From the NCBI GenBank assembly GCA_013397845.1, contig VZTG01007409.1, positions 1,566,210 to 1,630,209 on the forward strand: a stretch of DNA of 64,000 nt, given 5' to 3'. Position numbers and translations under genes: made by a program. Source of the stretch: Melanocharis versteri. Taxonomy: Eukaryota; Chordata; Aves; Passeriformes; Melanocharitidae. Under the pieces are notes generated by a model. It ran no database searches. It saw only the letters and a list, made by a program, of their open reading frames with translations, and was not told where the DNA came from. Position 1 is the stretch's first letter; the number at the start of each line of letters is the position of its first letter. Positions 1-13,500 of the stretch are shown piece by piece.

Positions 1-3000
1 TCTGACAGAAGAGGATTAATCCATAGAAGGAAAGCCCAGCCAGCAGAAGAGAACACCTGATGAGGAGTAAGACCTCACTGTCTTTAGCTCATTCACCCTA
101 ATTATCAGACTTTTGATAATTCTGGCTGACTTTTCTGATAGCTCTGGCTTCAGAGATGATGCCTCTGTTCTTGAAAAAGCATGAGAGGGGAGGGCTGACC
201 AAAGCTGTGCTCAGATGATGGATATTTCTGCTTCCTCTCTGTCCCATGTTTATGTAAGGACAGCATTTGGTGAATCCTCAGGTTTTGCATCTGCCCTAAT
301 CCTTCAGGAGCCCTAATTCATTGTATTTCTCTGTGGATTGGGCAAAGAAAAGGAGGGAAACCACTTTCAACTCAGATTCTTACATATTAATTAAGTCTAG
401 ATTGACAGTTCTGGGATGAACTGAATACAGGACCACCTTCATGTTTTCTACGGCAACCAAAAATTTTTTTGTTAAAATCATAATCCTCGACATAAGGGAT
501 TTTTTATCAAATGTATTTAACTAGAAATCTTGTAAAAGGAGAGGAAGAAATTCTGATAAGAGCAATATAAAGTACATCACACTACCTTGACTCACAAGAC
601 AGACTACCAAAATGACATTATGGATAAAAGAGTAGAAGGATTTATAAAAAGGAACATTTCACAGATTAGAATGGGTCTAAGGTTAGTCAGAACAGTGTTG
701 GGCTTTAGGCATTGAATCACATCTTGTAATATGAAGGAGGTGAATGAATCTAAATGAGTTTGAGATAAAATAACTAAAGTAAAATTGAAGGAAATCAGAC
801 CTTAGTTTATTGCTGAAGGAATTTATCTTATAATTGTTATGTTAAGTGAAAATAATATTGTACAGTGAGAACTTTCCTCTATGAATTGTTTCCTTGAATA
901 TTGTACTTAACAGTTTCACTAGGATTAAGGTACTACTAACCAGTGGTAAGTAGTAACAGTCAATTTCTGAGAGTCACACGTCCTCATGTGTTTTGTAGCC
1001 TAGTATTTTGCTTCTTCACAGCAAGCAAGTAATCAGCAATACTTCACAAAGTTATTTTCATTTCTACTTCTTTGACTATTGTGTGATTTTCTCCTTTGCT
1101 CATGCTGTAGCTCAAAAAAGTCAGTTCATCACTACTCAAAGTGTACCTGAGTTTGCTTCTGCTAAGTAGCACAATAGCTATAAATTCCTCATCATTTGGC
1201 TCGAAAAAGTGCTCGTCTTCCTTGTGCCAGAGGAAGAAGACATGTATTTATTATTGTTTTCTGCATGTTACTCCTCTCGGTTTGAATCAGAAAAGCTGAC
1301 CTTCTGCAAATGCATTAAGACTGATATGAAGGGTTCACTAATCAGTGCTTTATAAAATATCATTAGTAATTTATGTGCTTTAAGAATGCAGCCATAACCC
1401 TTCCAGGAAATATGCCAAATATTATCTATGAGACCTGTTAAATATTTTATCAGCAAGAAATAATTTAAGTCATCAAATGCATTCCAGCTTTTGGTGTCAT
1501 GCTGGGTCACGTGTGAGTCTGGCATTCTTCACAGGAGACTGTGTTGGTCCTCAGATAAGGAGGTAAACTCTGAGTCAGTCCTGGAGACGACTCAGCCAAG
1601 AAGAAACTATGCATGTTGGGGTGTTCAGAAGATATTAGAGCATTAAATGATGGGTGGGCAAAGGGAGACATTACCTCTGTGGTAGGTTTAGAGAAAGATC
1701 AAGGAGCTGGAGAAGGCAGTCAGAGCCTCAGGTAGGCCCATGCAGGACAGACAGCAAGCATATTCCACATGATCTGTGGCTTAGTTTTAGTCTTCGTCTC
1801 CAAATTTGCTGAGCAACAGTGATGTGACAGATGCTTTTTGCATATTAGCCTCCTTCAGGGTGGTGGAGGTATTTGTAAAGCAGTAGGCAGTGATTCAGAT
1901 ACCAGGCAAGGCAACCTTAGAAAGGCACTATATGAAAAACCCGTGGTGTGAATAATCAGCCCAGGGTATTGCTGTGAGCCAGGCTGAGCTGTGGACATGT
2001 GTCTAGGCCGCTGTCAGGGAAAACAGTGCAAAGGAGCTAGGAAGTGCACTTCTTATCTCACATGCTGCTGTACTCTTATGCATCCTATATGACTTTTTTT
2101 TTTCTAGAAAGAAAGCTTTTTCTGAAGGAAACATCCATCATTACATTGTATATAGAGATCAACAGGTTTTGCATTCCTTGTGGTGTTATCATGCGCTTTC
2201 ATCAGCTAACCAGCTAATTTACACCACCACAGCCTTCCTGTTACAGATAGAAGGAAGGATTTGATGCAACCCGAAACCCTAACTCACTCATTACCCAAAA
2301 GAGGGTCACTCTGCTATAGTAGTGAAGCCAATGAATATAAAAGCATTTTAATGGAAACCTTCCCTGCAGCTGGAGAACATCATTCTGTTTGAAGAATTTC
2401 TGGTAAACAGGCATTTTCCAAAACATAAACATTTGGGTTTTAAATGAATATTTATTCTGTTTCACTCTACATTTATTTGTAAAAAGGAAATGTCTGTATA
2501 AATAGATGATTAAGATCTAGAGTGTATATTACCAAACAGGGATTGTAGCTTATTCCTTATCCCTGTAGGAAGAAAACATTCTGAACCTATGATGGTCAAA
2601 GGAAACAAAATATGGAAAGCTGCTTTCAGTACATTTAGAGTGGAACAGTGCACTGTTGCACGTTCAGAGCTTTAAGTACTTCTGACTTTTTATGGTGCAT
2701 AGGACACATGCATTATCACAGAGCAATAGTCAGAATAATTTGTAAAGCTCAAAAACTCATGTGTGCTACAAGACGGCTTGGGGACTAGCATGTAAATAGG
2801 AGAAAGGAGAAAAATCTTCCTTGCATGTTACTCAATGCCGTTAGTGATTGCTCATGCTCTCCCAGAACATAAAAACAGGAGCTAACCTCATTCAGCAAGA
2901 CATTTAGCATCATTTAACTACATGAGCTGTCTCACAGATGCTTTTGAATTTCTTTGCAGTGTTCCTCCCTTTAAATATTGGATGGTAAGTTAATGTTTTA

Positions 3001-6000
3001 ACTAAGACAAAGCCAAAGTTTTGACTCCCTTCTGGCCTTTGTGCAGTGGAGGGAGTTGCCAGTGGTGAAGAGACCTGAGTTGATCATTAAACTGAAAATC
3101 TTGTCAGTGTGCTAACTGGAAAACTCTGATCTGCACTTCCCTAATTTAGCTTTTCTCAAGTCAGACTGACTTTAAAAAGAAAAGTTTCTTCTGTAAATCT
3201 TCTTTCAGCTAGTTTTAAAACAGAAGAATATTTTTTTGTCATCATAAACAGTTATATATTCTATTAAATAAAAAATCTGTGCTTGTACAATCACACAGAT
3301 GGCCAGAAGACGTAATTGAGTCAAGGTCAGTATTCATACACTTCTGATAAACATGCTTACATCAGGGCTGTGATGATTTTGAATTATTCTGCATACTTTT
3401 TTGAGGGTAAAATTTGTTCTTTACTTAAATGCAAGGTCATCACAGAATCTAAGAGGAAAAGCTGTGAGATTCAGATTTTCATCCCCTCTGTCCCTCGCCC
3501 TATCCATTACACAACACAGGGTACACACATAAACACGAACCAAATACAAATTTTCCCCAAAACATACACTTACATAGAACTTCCCAAGAGGACATGTAAG
3601 ATATCAAAATAATGAGGTGAGTATTGCTTTTAGAGAGACTAGGTATCCTGATTTTGTGTTATTTTCTTCTTGTTTGGAGTTTATTGCCAGACCGTGAATT
3701 ATTTGTAATCATCTGTATTGGAGGTTAACCTAATAATAAGATCCTGTGTAGCTCTGTATGACTGCTGTCTAATTCCTCTTGTTGAAGTTTCCATTACTCC
3801 CTTGAAAGAGTTCAGAAATGGTGTGCAATACCACATGTAGAGTTTTTCAGAAGTTATTTTCAAATTCAAATGAAACAAACAGTTCCAATAAGATTAAAAT
3901 ACCTGTGAGGAATGGATTTTTCAAAAAAATGTATTGTTTTATAGGAGCCTGCAAACCGCTGAAGAAATTCAGAACATGACCTTCTTGCTTTATTGCACTG
4001 TACTTTGCAAAATAAGTGGGATTAGGGGTGGACTTAGAACAGCATTTTTCCCTTGATCCTTTTTTTTGTATAATACGTATTTAACATGTTTGACTTGAAT
4101 GGCCTTTTTATATTAATGGTTCAGAGGCTTTACTGGAATGTTAGCAGGAAGGTATCACTATTGGATTCTGCGGTTATTTTCTTTATATCCATTAAATTGC
4201 TGTACTCTTAAATTGTAAAAGACAGAGTAATATCTGAAAAATTTCTTTGTTCAGTGTTCCAATCTTGCTTCTTGCTCATTCTTAGCTGCTTTCTGGGAAG
4301 TCATTTAAAAACAAACTAACTAAGTCCATAATGGCCCCTAGAAGGGTAAATGGCACTTAAAGTCAAAATCTTCTAAATGCAAAGATATGTTTCTTTGAAT
4401 GCTTAGCTGTTTAAGCCCTTACCCATGTGGTTAACCTCTGTCCACCTGGGTGTTTCACCAGAATATTTTGAATTATGTTCATCTTCATTGAAATTGTAAT
4501 GATTATTTCTTTCCGTGTGAAGTGACCATCCTGTTGAATACTGCTATATATATATATATTATTCATGTGTTAATAGATGCAAGTTTGCAACAACAAGTGG
4601 TATCAATACATTTCCTACTTATATTTTTAAACTCTGAAATCAAAGGATCATGGAAGAGAAAAAGTGAAAATGTTGAGAAAAATCTAGGAGGTAGTACAAC
4701 TATTTCATGGGCTATTTCACGGCTTCCGCTCTACAATGGTTAAAGCAGTAGTAGTAATACATTTCTTTAAAAGGGAAGTGAAGAGTTCCTTTAAATCCAC
4801 CTTTCACATTATTATAATTTTAAATTCTAACACATTAGAGGCCACATCTCTATTTTTAAGAAAAAAAAGACCTGGGGAATAATCTTAAGCACCTATCTTG
4901 TTCCTGACCTTGCTTAAAATATTCTCGCTTTGTTTTATTTCAGGCAAGTGAAACTCTCCCCCTGCTCTGATCTAGTGGAGAGTAGCTTTTGGCTGTGTGT
5001 ATGTAACACACATTTAGCCTGAGGGTCAGGAGTCAGCTCCTTTTACTCAGTGGCAGAAATATAGGTATGGCATATAGCACAGAGGTATAGGGGATAGAAA
5101 TAATAAATACTGACTAGGACTCTCAAGGTCTTTAACAGGAACAACAGTAGAGAGTCCTCATCAAGGCAACTTATAAAGTAGGTGGAAGTTAACCTGTTGA
5201 TACAGACTGAGGAACAGGATGTAATATTCAGACAGACAATGGCGTTGACAAACCAGCTATGTAGAACTGAAAATGTTAGTGTCCTTAAGAAAAAAAAAAG
5301 GTTTTAAAGAGGGATTAAGAATATTTAGGTATTGCTAGACAGTATTCTTGCTATGCCTGTAGAAAAATTATGGAGAGGGATGAGTACAATAATAATTTTT
5401 CCTGCAGCTATTGAAAAGGTGAAAAGCTTTGGAATTATATAGAGAATAAAACTGTACTTCCTGTTACTAAATCACAGTGTAAATTTAAGAAAAGGCTGAG
5501 GAACATAGGCAAGAAAATGACTCTTGATGAGAGAGGGAGTGAAGAAAGAGAGTGGAGCATGGGTATATTTCATAGAGACAAAGAAATGTCTGTTCTGGTA
5601 GTGATGGTGAGAGCCTTTCATGAGAGCAGCATTTCTGAGGAGAGACAAATGCTAGGCATTGAACCTGAGGAAAGGCTCATGATGAATATGCTGATGAGAC
5701 TATGAGCCTATGCAGCAGATTAAATGATACTGCCTGTTGCTAATTGAGGAAGAAGGTAATAGAGAAGGTTTGGTTGATAAATTTGCTTAATAAATCAAGA
5801 GGGTTTTCTGGGTTTTTTTTAACCAGTGGAGAAAATTATATTAGAAAACAAGAGCATCATTTCAGTCTAACAAAAGTGAAAAAACCAGGTAGATTAATGA
5901 CTTATTCCAGTAAAATCAGTTTTAATTTGTGTCTGTGGTTGAGTTTGCCCAAAGACAATGAATTCTTTGACATCAGTGTGAAAAAAATGAAAGAACATGC

Positions 6001-7907
6001 TGAACATAACAAGAATAGAAGAATGAACAGATTAATGAATTAAAGAATGTACAAAATATCAATAAAAATATATCTAACTCTTTTCAAACTAATGGATCAA
6101 TGAGATGACTATGAAGTACCAATTTTATGCTTCAGCTAAACAAAATAATGAGAAATTTCTGATGAGAATTTCAAATCAAGTGTGACTGACAAAAAGCTGT
6201 TTTGGAGAAGCTATTGATTTTTTCTGAATATGAAAACTGGAATTGAAGTGAATTTTCTATGGTTTGTGATTTTTTTTCCTTGAGTTTGTACTATTGGATT
6301 TTGTGGAAATGACACTGCTCCAACACGTGCTTGTAACATATGACCAATTTATTTCATATTGGAGATTCAATTGTTAATTAGATTCATGTTCAACTTTAAG
6401 CACGTATATAATCCTGCTGTCCTCATCAGGTAGATTAGTAGGAACTAGTAATTTGAACAGCTTTGAATTCTTTTAACAAAATATTTGAAAATGTTGATAT
6501 GTCAAAAATTTTATTGTAGTGATTAAATTTTCCTCAAGGGTGTGTTCAGTGCTCCAGACTGAAGGTGGAACTGAGACAACCACTATCATACCATATTGTC
6601 ATGCCAGACCGGGGCCTGGAGCACACAAATGTGCCTGAGCTGGTTCCTCCAATGGCTGATTTAGAATACAGACAGCAAATTTGAGTCTTTTTAAAGCTGA
6701 GTTACCTCAGACCTACAGCACTGGCTACCCTTGGTTGGGTGTCCATGTTTTTCTTTGCAAAACATAATTTGCTTGGAGCCTGTCCCACTGAAGAATTAAT
6801 GCAACTTACTTTACCTGTGCATACCTTTTTGATTGGCATGTCATATGCATATCTGAACACCTCGTTACACATTCCCATTACATCAGTGATTTCTTTTATA
6901 AGAAATGGGGGATTTAATGTCAGCAGTCTTTTAATATTTCATGTATCAGCTTCTTGATACTTAACTAAGGAACATTTTTCATACGGCTTCAGTTTCTTAG
7001 CTGTTTTTCAGTCAGCTGAGGATTAGTCTGTCAATATAGCATTGTCTAAACTACTTAGAACAGTTGATGTAGTATCAAATACATTCTTCAAGTTCAAATG
7101 CTGACTACACCTGCTGCACTATGTTTAGCAGTTTAGCACTATGTATTTTTAATTCCTAAAAAATGTCAGTTGAATGTAACGTGACTTCGATACAATATTT
7201 TATTACCTATCTTTTGTTATTTCAACTGCATTCTGCCTGATTCTTGTACTTGACTTGATTTTTCTGCTTAATTCTTTTAGGAGATCATTCAGTTTCAAAT
7301 AATTTTCAGAGAATAATTTCAATATTTTACTTTGTTACTCGTTGTCTTGGAGTTTATGAGACTTCCTTTACTTAGCAACTTCTTTTGGCTCAGGGAAAAT
7401 GACACAGCATTTATTTGGTTTTGTTCATATTATGATGTACTGTTATCATGGTGCAACTTTGCTCACCTAAACACATTTTATTAATGAAAATGTCTAAATC
7501 TTCATTCAGTGCTTTTGACCAGCAATTACATTTCATGAGATGAGACAGGCATCTGAATACACAATTTGAGAAGCGGTGTCTTGGACATAGGCATTCATAG
7601 AAAATTTCACTACCACTAGTTTGTTTCTCCTAGATTTCCCATTGAACATTTTTTTCCCATGGAACAGACTGCAATTCCTCAACCTCTATATATCCAAATA
7701 ATCCAACATCTAGTCCTTTAGAACAGGTAAAAATGCTTTTGGCAAAAATAATTATTGATGTTAAAAGGTCCTATATTGAGAAGTGGAGCTCCTTTTTAAT
7801 GATTTTTTATGAGGTCTGTTTTCATTCACTATGCTGATTAGTTGTTTCAGTACTCTGCGTTTTTGTATTATGCTTTAATAAAATTACTACAGGTTTTACT
7901 TCACCTC
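1..7907. other. AT-rich non-coding sequence, no gene seen
   Basis: The longest open frame is 99 codons (5744-6043, plus strand), which is unremarkable in two strands of this length. No frame shows a recognisable domain or a convincing acceptor-donor pair. Small features are a (TA)n run near 4545-4558 and short T or A runs near 2093-2103 and 5288-5299. I see no CR1, LTR or tRNA-like segment. The interval could be intergenic or intronic; the sequence alone does not say which. Confidence 0.6.
4545..4558. repeat. (TA)n microsatellite
   Basis: About seven uninterrupted TA units. Too short to be of functional interest; probably length-polymorphic. Confidence 0.8.
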
Positions 7908-7935
7908 AAAAAAAAAAAAAAAAGAGAAAAAAAAG
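7905..7935. repeat. A-rich low-complexity run
   Basis: An uninterrupted A run of about 17 bases is followed by a G-broken A-rich stretch. No AATAAA-type signal sits just upstream at the spacing expected of a processed retrogene, and the sequence before it is not recognisable as a gene, so I treat it as simple repeat. Confidence 0.7.
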
Positions 7936-10325
7936 TGTCAAGCACAAATCATTTTACAGAAGCACATTCAGACCTTGCTTCTGCTTTTGCAGCAGAAGCA
8001 ATCTGTCTGAAACATAATAAATCACATCCTTCACCTGCATGTCTCTGTGCATAGCTATGTGTGCTCATTCTCTTCACACTCTTTCACTTAAGAAACAGAT
8101 GTTACTTGCTCTGACAGGAAGGAAAAGGTGCTAGCAGGCTCACAGAGACCAGCTGGGTATGCAGGGCTTATTATATTCCTGCAAGAGTTTATTCTTCGCA
8201 AGACTGACTTATTGCTTTCCACTTCTCCATATACAAAACTTCCTGTGGCCGGAGGAAATACACTCCTGTCATAATATATCCACTTAAAAGATCATATCAC
8301 CCAGCTCTAGCTCTTTCCTGGTCTCTAAGTGTTTTCCTCCTAAGGTATAATCCATTTAAAAAAAATTATTCAAGAGACTTTGCAATTGCAATTTCAGCAT
8401 TTACAGCAATTAGGAGCAGTAAATGACCGTGTATTCTTCTGTAGGTCATTTGGATTCTCATCGTATTTGCGGTCTGAAAGCCTTTGTCATTGATACCTAT
8501 GCTTAAGTGCATGTCGGAACACCCCTATAAAGCAGCCTTCTCCCAGGCAATTTCCCCAGATGGCCAGCAAACACGTGTTAAATCTAAACATTCAAGGTGC
8601 TCAGGGATGAGAAACAAGTCTGTATTTTCCAACCCTGTTCCATGCACATAGTAAAATTGGGAAAGCATTTTCATGCTTTGTGAAGACTGAACTAAATTGA
8701 CTTTACAAATGTTTTAATTTTATTTTTACCTGGGTGCAAGAAGAGAGATTTTCCCATGTCTAATTCAAGAGTTAAGTAAAAATGAAGAGACTTTGGTAAG
8801 GCTTTCTTGTTTAAATTTTACAGTGCCACCCCTTTCCTTAACTTGCATGTCTTTGCAATGACGAGTCAGTCTTTTTTTCCTGTCAAAAATGAAAGGTTGA
8901 AAATCTTCCTGAATAGTGCCAAGTCCTGTGTTGCCTGTTCTGTGTTGCCCATAGCAGAGACAAAAATAAATCTAGTCCAAAATTCCTGGCATACCCCCTG
9001 CAAATCAGTGTTTGTGCAGAATCTAGGGTGAAAGCCTAATGTGCTGACATCCAGCTGTGTCCTGATGAGAGCACGGCTCATCGTAAAGGTAGATTGTGTT
9101 TCTAAGAACACTCAGGATCCTTATGAGTAATAGGAGAATCAAAAACTAAGACATTAGACATATATGCATGGACTTTTTTTGTGTGTTTTGAGGTATACTG
9201 TTAGTATAGAACCTGTCAAATCTTACGTCTTTATAGGAATAAAGTAATCAAAAGAAAAAATGAAATATTTAGGATGAGAAGTTGTGTCCTTGATACTCAA
9301 ACAGTAGTAAGAGTTCAGCTCAAAACCAGGAACTTAAAATATCGGTGATACTATACTATAGTGGCATCAGAAGATGAGGAAAACTGCTCTGTTAAATTTC
9401 TTTGTAACTATGTGTACAGATTTCTTCCTGTAGTTTCCTTGTAGACTGAAAAGATAGTGAAAAAGTGGAAACAGGCAGGCACTTGGAGCGCAGTTAGGCA
9501 TTAATGAAGGGGTGGAATCAAAAGTATAGATCCGTACCAAAACTGAGATATTTTTGGATTCAACATTCTGATCTTGACCTATTTCTGTTTCAAAATGTAG
9601 GGCTCTACTTTTTAGTGTATATTATTTTATGTAGTTTGGCATGGTAAACTGAATGTGTGCACAATACTGTACAGACATCTCAAAGTTAGGTGTGGGATTC
9701 AGTTTCCATTTCAGACACATAGAGCTGTCTAAGTTTAGGCAGGAATAGTGTAGATGTTTACATTTTACTAAGGCTCTAAGCTCACGTAGGGTTTATGTTG
9801 ATCTTCAGAAAATCCTATCAAGTAAAACATGCGTATCTTTTGGCCAGGAAGGTAAAGGCTCATTTGCTCACTCACTGCTGTCCCATGCTCCTTGCGCCAA
9901 GGCATCCTGCCTGGCCCGCAGCTCCTGTTCCAGGAAGTGGTAAATTCCCATCTGTACTGTGTCGGATCTCAAAGCCCCATATAGATTTCTTAGGCACCTG
10001 GGGCACTAAATGCTGATATGGGGGAATATTAATCCAATTGTTTGAGTTAACTGAATTCTACCTAAAGAGCGCTGAGCAGTTTTCAGCCAAGAACCCCAAT
10101 CTAGGTCAGGCTTGCTTTGAGTGAGATGTATGAGGCTGGATCAGATGAACCCCAGATTTCTGAGATTAGAAATAACCTCCGTTGTTCAATTGCTCTGAAC
10201 TGTTTGAAATCTAGTGGCCAGCAGGGGTATCTTTAGGTCTATTTGCAAACTGCAGAAAGTAGAATTTTTATGAGCCTTACTTCTTCCTAACTTTTTCCAT
10301 AAAGCAAAAATATACTGTTTGATTT
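7936..10325. other. Non-coding sequence, no gene seen
   Basis: No recognisable repeat or coding segment. The patch around 9840-9990 is somewhat GC-richer than its surroundings and has a 73-codon plus-strand frame (9795-10016), but nothing in its translation resembles a known domain. It may be an old unrecognised repeat. Confidence 0.55.
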
Positions 10326-10520
10326 CACAGAATCATAGAATCTTAAGGGGTTGGAATGGACCTTTATTCAGGTGAAAAGTTAAAAATTTAAGATACTAGC
10401 CACTTTTTGCTTTCTTTGAAGCCTGACTCTGGCAAATACTGAAGAGGTTGATGCACTTAATTGTATGCACAGATCGTGTTTCCAGGGGCACCTTCCACTA
10501 GACCAGGTTGCTCAAAGCAG
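10326..10520 (-). mobile_element. CR1 LINE 3'-end fragment, interrupted
   Basis: Seen: near 10326-10365 the plus strand reads as the reverse of a CR1 3' terminus, with the tell-tale CACAGAATCATAGAATC block followed by a GGTTGGAATGGACC-like segment. Near 10483-10518 it reads GGGGCACCTTCCACTAGACC and AGGTTGCTCAAAGC, a second stretch of the CR1 3' region in the same order and orientation. Known: CR1 is a non-LTR retrotransposon whose copies are usually 5'-truncated. The roughly 110 bases between the two blocks match CR1 poorly and are either a small insertion or strongly diverged CR1. The element lies on the minus strand and encodes no protein. Confidence 0.8.
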
Positions 10521-13500
10521 TTTTGATTTATTGAAGTTACAGGGACCATTTAAAAAAAAATAATAATTTGGCACGGTACAGGTTTTCCCTACCATGCCAT
10601 GCATAGATCTAAACTCTATTCAGTTGCTGTCAGGGGGTGGGGGGTGTCCCAGTATTCTTTGAATTGACAGAATATCACAGTAGACCTGAGGAATTATAAC
10701 AAGAGGAAGTCAAATGTTCCTGGAAAAATAGCAGGTGGAAAGAAAAAGAAAAGCATTTAGAAGGTAAATTATAATGTTCTGTAATCATTTCCACTCAGTG
10801 TAAGAACAGATGTGAAGCACATGGCTTACAGGATGAGGATTTTGCCAGGGGAAAAAAAAATAAAAAAGTAGGGAAAGAAGAATGAAAACATAACTAACTG
10901 GAAAAATATGAATAAATTATTGTGATTGTGTTGGACTGGAGACTTGGTCTGCCATTCTTGCCAATGTCTAGGCTAGGCCAAGTTAGAGGAGGTCATAGTT
11001 TGAAAAAAATAATTATACTACCATGTTTGTAATGGGACCATGAAATCTTCAAAAAATCCATTGAATAGTCACTTTCTTTTGTGTTCCAAAAAAAAAAGAA
11101 AAAAAAAAAATCTTAATTTTTATAGGGTATCATTTGCCCAGTGAATGCCTCAAAATAATCTAGACTCTGACCATCAGGATCTTTGATAATGACATTTTTT
11201 TTGGTAAAAAATCAAGATATTAATTCCTGCACAGCCCAAACCCTCTTTTAACATGTGTATGTCATCATCTCTGTTGCCATTCTCCAGAGATTCCCTAGGG
11301 GTTGGATTTCCAGGAACAGCGTTGCACAGCAAAAGCATTTTTTCTGAAGTGAAACTATTGCCAAATTTGATTTCAAGTTAGGTGAAATGTTGTTTAGCAT
11401 TGTGATGCTGCTCCTGCAAATTTCATACTGCCTTCAGTAATGTTATAAAAGGTACTTTGGTAGGTAACACCAAACTGGTGCACTAGCCAAGCTACATTGC
11501 ATCTAGAAGGACATCTCCATCTCCAGTAAAAATAAGATCACAACATTTTTGTGGTGGATTTGTGCATCCATGTGCTTTTACCATCGTCATTAAAAAAAAA
11601 AAAAAATAAAAGGAAGAAGAAAAAAGAAAGTAGAAAACAGACTGACTGAAATTTAAAAAATATTCTTGTCTCCTATGTTTACTTGCTACATAATATTTTA
11701 GATTATTTCCTTGCTCATATGAAAACCACATGGAACCTAAGCAAATACATTGTACTGTAGGACATTAGGTTTACCCTCCTTAATTATTTATGCTAAAAGT
11801 GGAAACAACATATTTTACAGAGATGTTTAGTTAAGGCTTCATACCTCTCCAGCATTAAGAACATATTTTTCATTCTGGATTTTCTGGAACCCTTCCCTGC
11901 TTCTCAGCTCTGCAGAAAGGAGAAGTTGGTTGAAATCTATAACATATTCATGCTGAGAAATCCTGAATTACCTATAATACACCTAAAAATGAAGAAAGCA
12001 GGGGAAAACTCTCATCTTTTTGTAATATCATTTCAACTACGTGAAACTGGTTGCAGCTGCAAGAAACTGTCTTTATGTGACTGTGATAGTAACGGCTAAA
12101 GACATCGGAAGGTTTCTTTAGCACCGTTACTTATGAGGTCATGACAGCATATGAAAAGGAAGTAGAATAAAACATATGAATAATAGGAAGCAAACTGCTT
12201 CAATTCACAGGAGGATCTTAAAAATAAGATAGTTTTCATTTACAGAATGAGAAGGAAAATCAATTTTACCTCCTAGGAATATTCTCCTTTTGCCCCAAAC
12301 TCCTACTCTCTTTGGTAGGCTGAGGTAGAGTATTGAGTTTTGACAGCAAAATAGTTATTGGCTTGCAGCAGACTTTTAAAGCAAATTTCCTCCTACAATT
12401 TGCCAAATATAAATTTAAATGCTTTCACCAGAACCCCCAAAAAGTATAAAGAACTCCTGCAATTCACTGTGATCAATGGACAATATTCATATGAAGTAAA
12501 TCAGAGCAGAAAAAGGCTGATGCAGGTGGATGTGTTTCCATCTGATAATGAATCACTTAGTCTAGAAGCTACATCTGAACCATGCTGTGGGTAAGAACTG
12601 ACCCAGCCAAAGATATGGACCACATGACTTTTCATATAATTTTCTTTTCCTTAGCTCCAGCAAGGACCTCGAAAGGAAGATTACACAGAGAGGAACTTAA
12701 AATGCATAAAAGTTTGGGTGTTGTTTCTAAGAATTTACAATGCTGAGTTACAAAATGACCTATCAAAGGAAAACAACAAACCAGGACCATCACTGTGCGA
12801 TTTGGATCAGGCTGCCTGCTGAGGGACAAAATCTAAGCCCAACAGCAGGAAGCACTAAAGAAAAGTGTGTTTGAATCAAATTTTCCCCTAGACTCAGATG
12901 TTTTTTTCCACACTGTAGAAATCAGTATTCACGGCCTAAGTCGTGTGCTTGTTTGTGGTATGTGTGCAATAGTTAAACATTATGGTTAGTAATTATAATT
13001 ATTATAATGGATATTCATATAATGTAATGAAAATACTGTAAGTATTTTCAGGGAAACAAATCTTTCACACACTTCCACAATTAAATTTAGAAATATCTGA
13101 CACTCAGAGACCAAATAATTGCGCTGTTTGTCTCAAAGTTTTTTCCTTTCTTACTATCCAAAATGTTCTTTCCTCATAGTCTTAGAATCTTCGTTTCAAA
13201 TCCCATCTTCTGCAAATATTTTTTAGTAACTTGAATAAGAAAATAAACAGCAAAGACACAAAGAACGTGCTCTTTAATTTATTTTTTTACAGGAATATGC
13301 AGGAATAAGAGACCTAGTCAGTACTCACACTGAAAGACAAAATCAGAATTTTTAGCAATTTTTGAGATAAGAAATCTCAAAAGAAAAAGTGAATAATAAA
13401 TAGCAAACAATCAAGTGTATAAGCATTCAAGTCAATACACAATTGTTCACAGACATTTCTAAAATTTTCTATTCTCAAGCCTAGAAGAGATTTTATTTGG

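Noticed and set aside
5517..6043. Two adjacent plus frames of 62 and 99 codons
   Set aside because: AT-rich, low-complexity lysine- and glutamate-rich translations with no recognisable motif and no splice or promoter context; expected by chance.
7905..7935. A-run as the tail of a processed retrogene
   Set aside because: No recognisable coding remnant or target duplication; similar A-runs occur many times in the window (for example 15522 and 63241).
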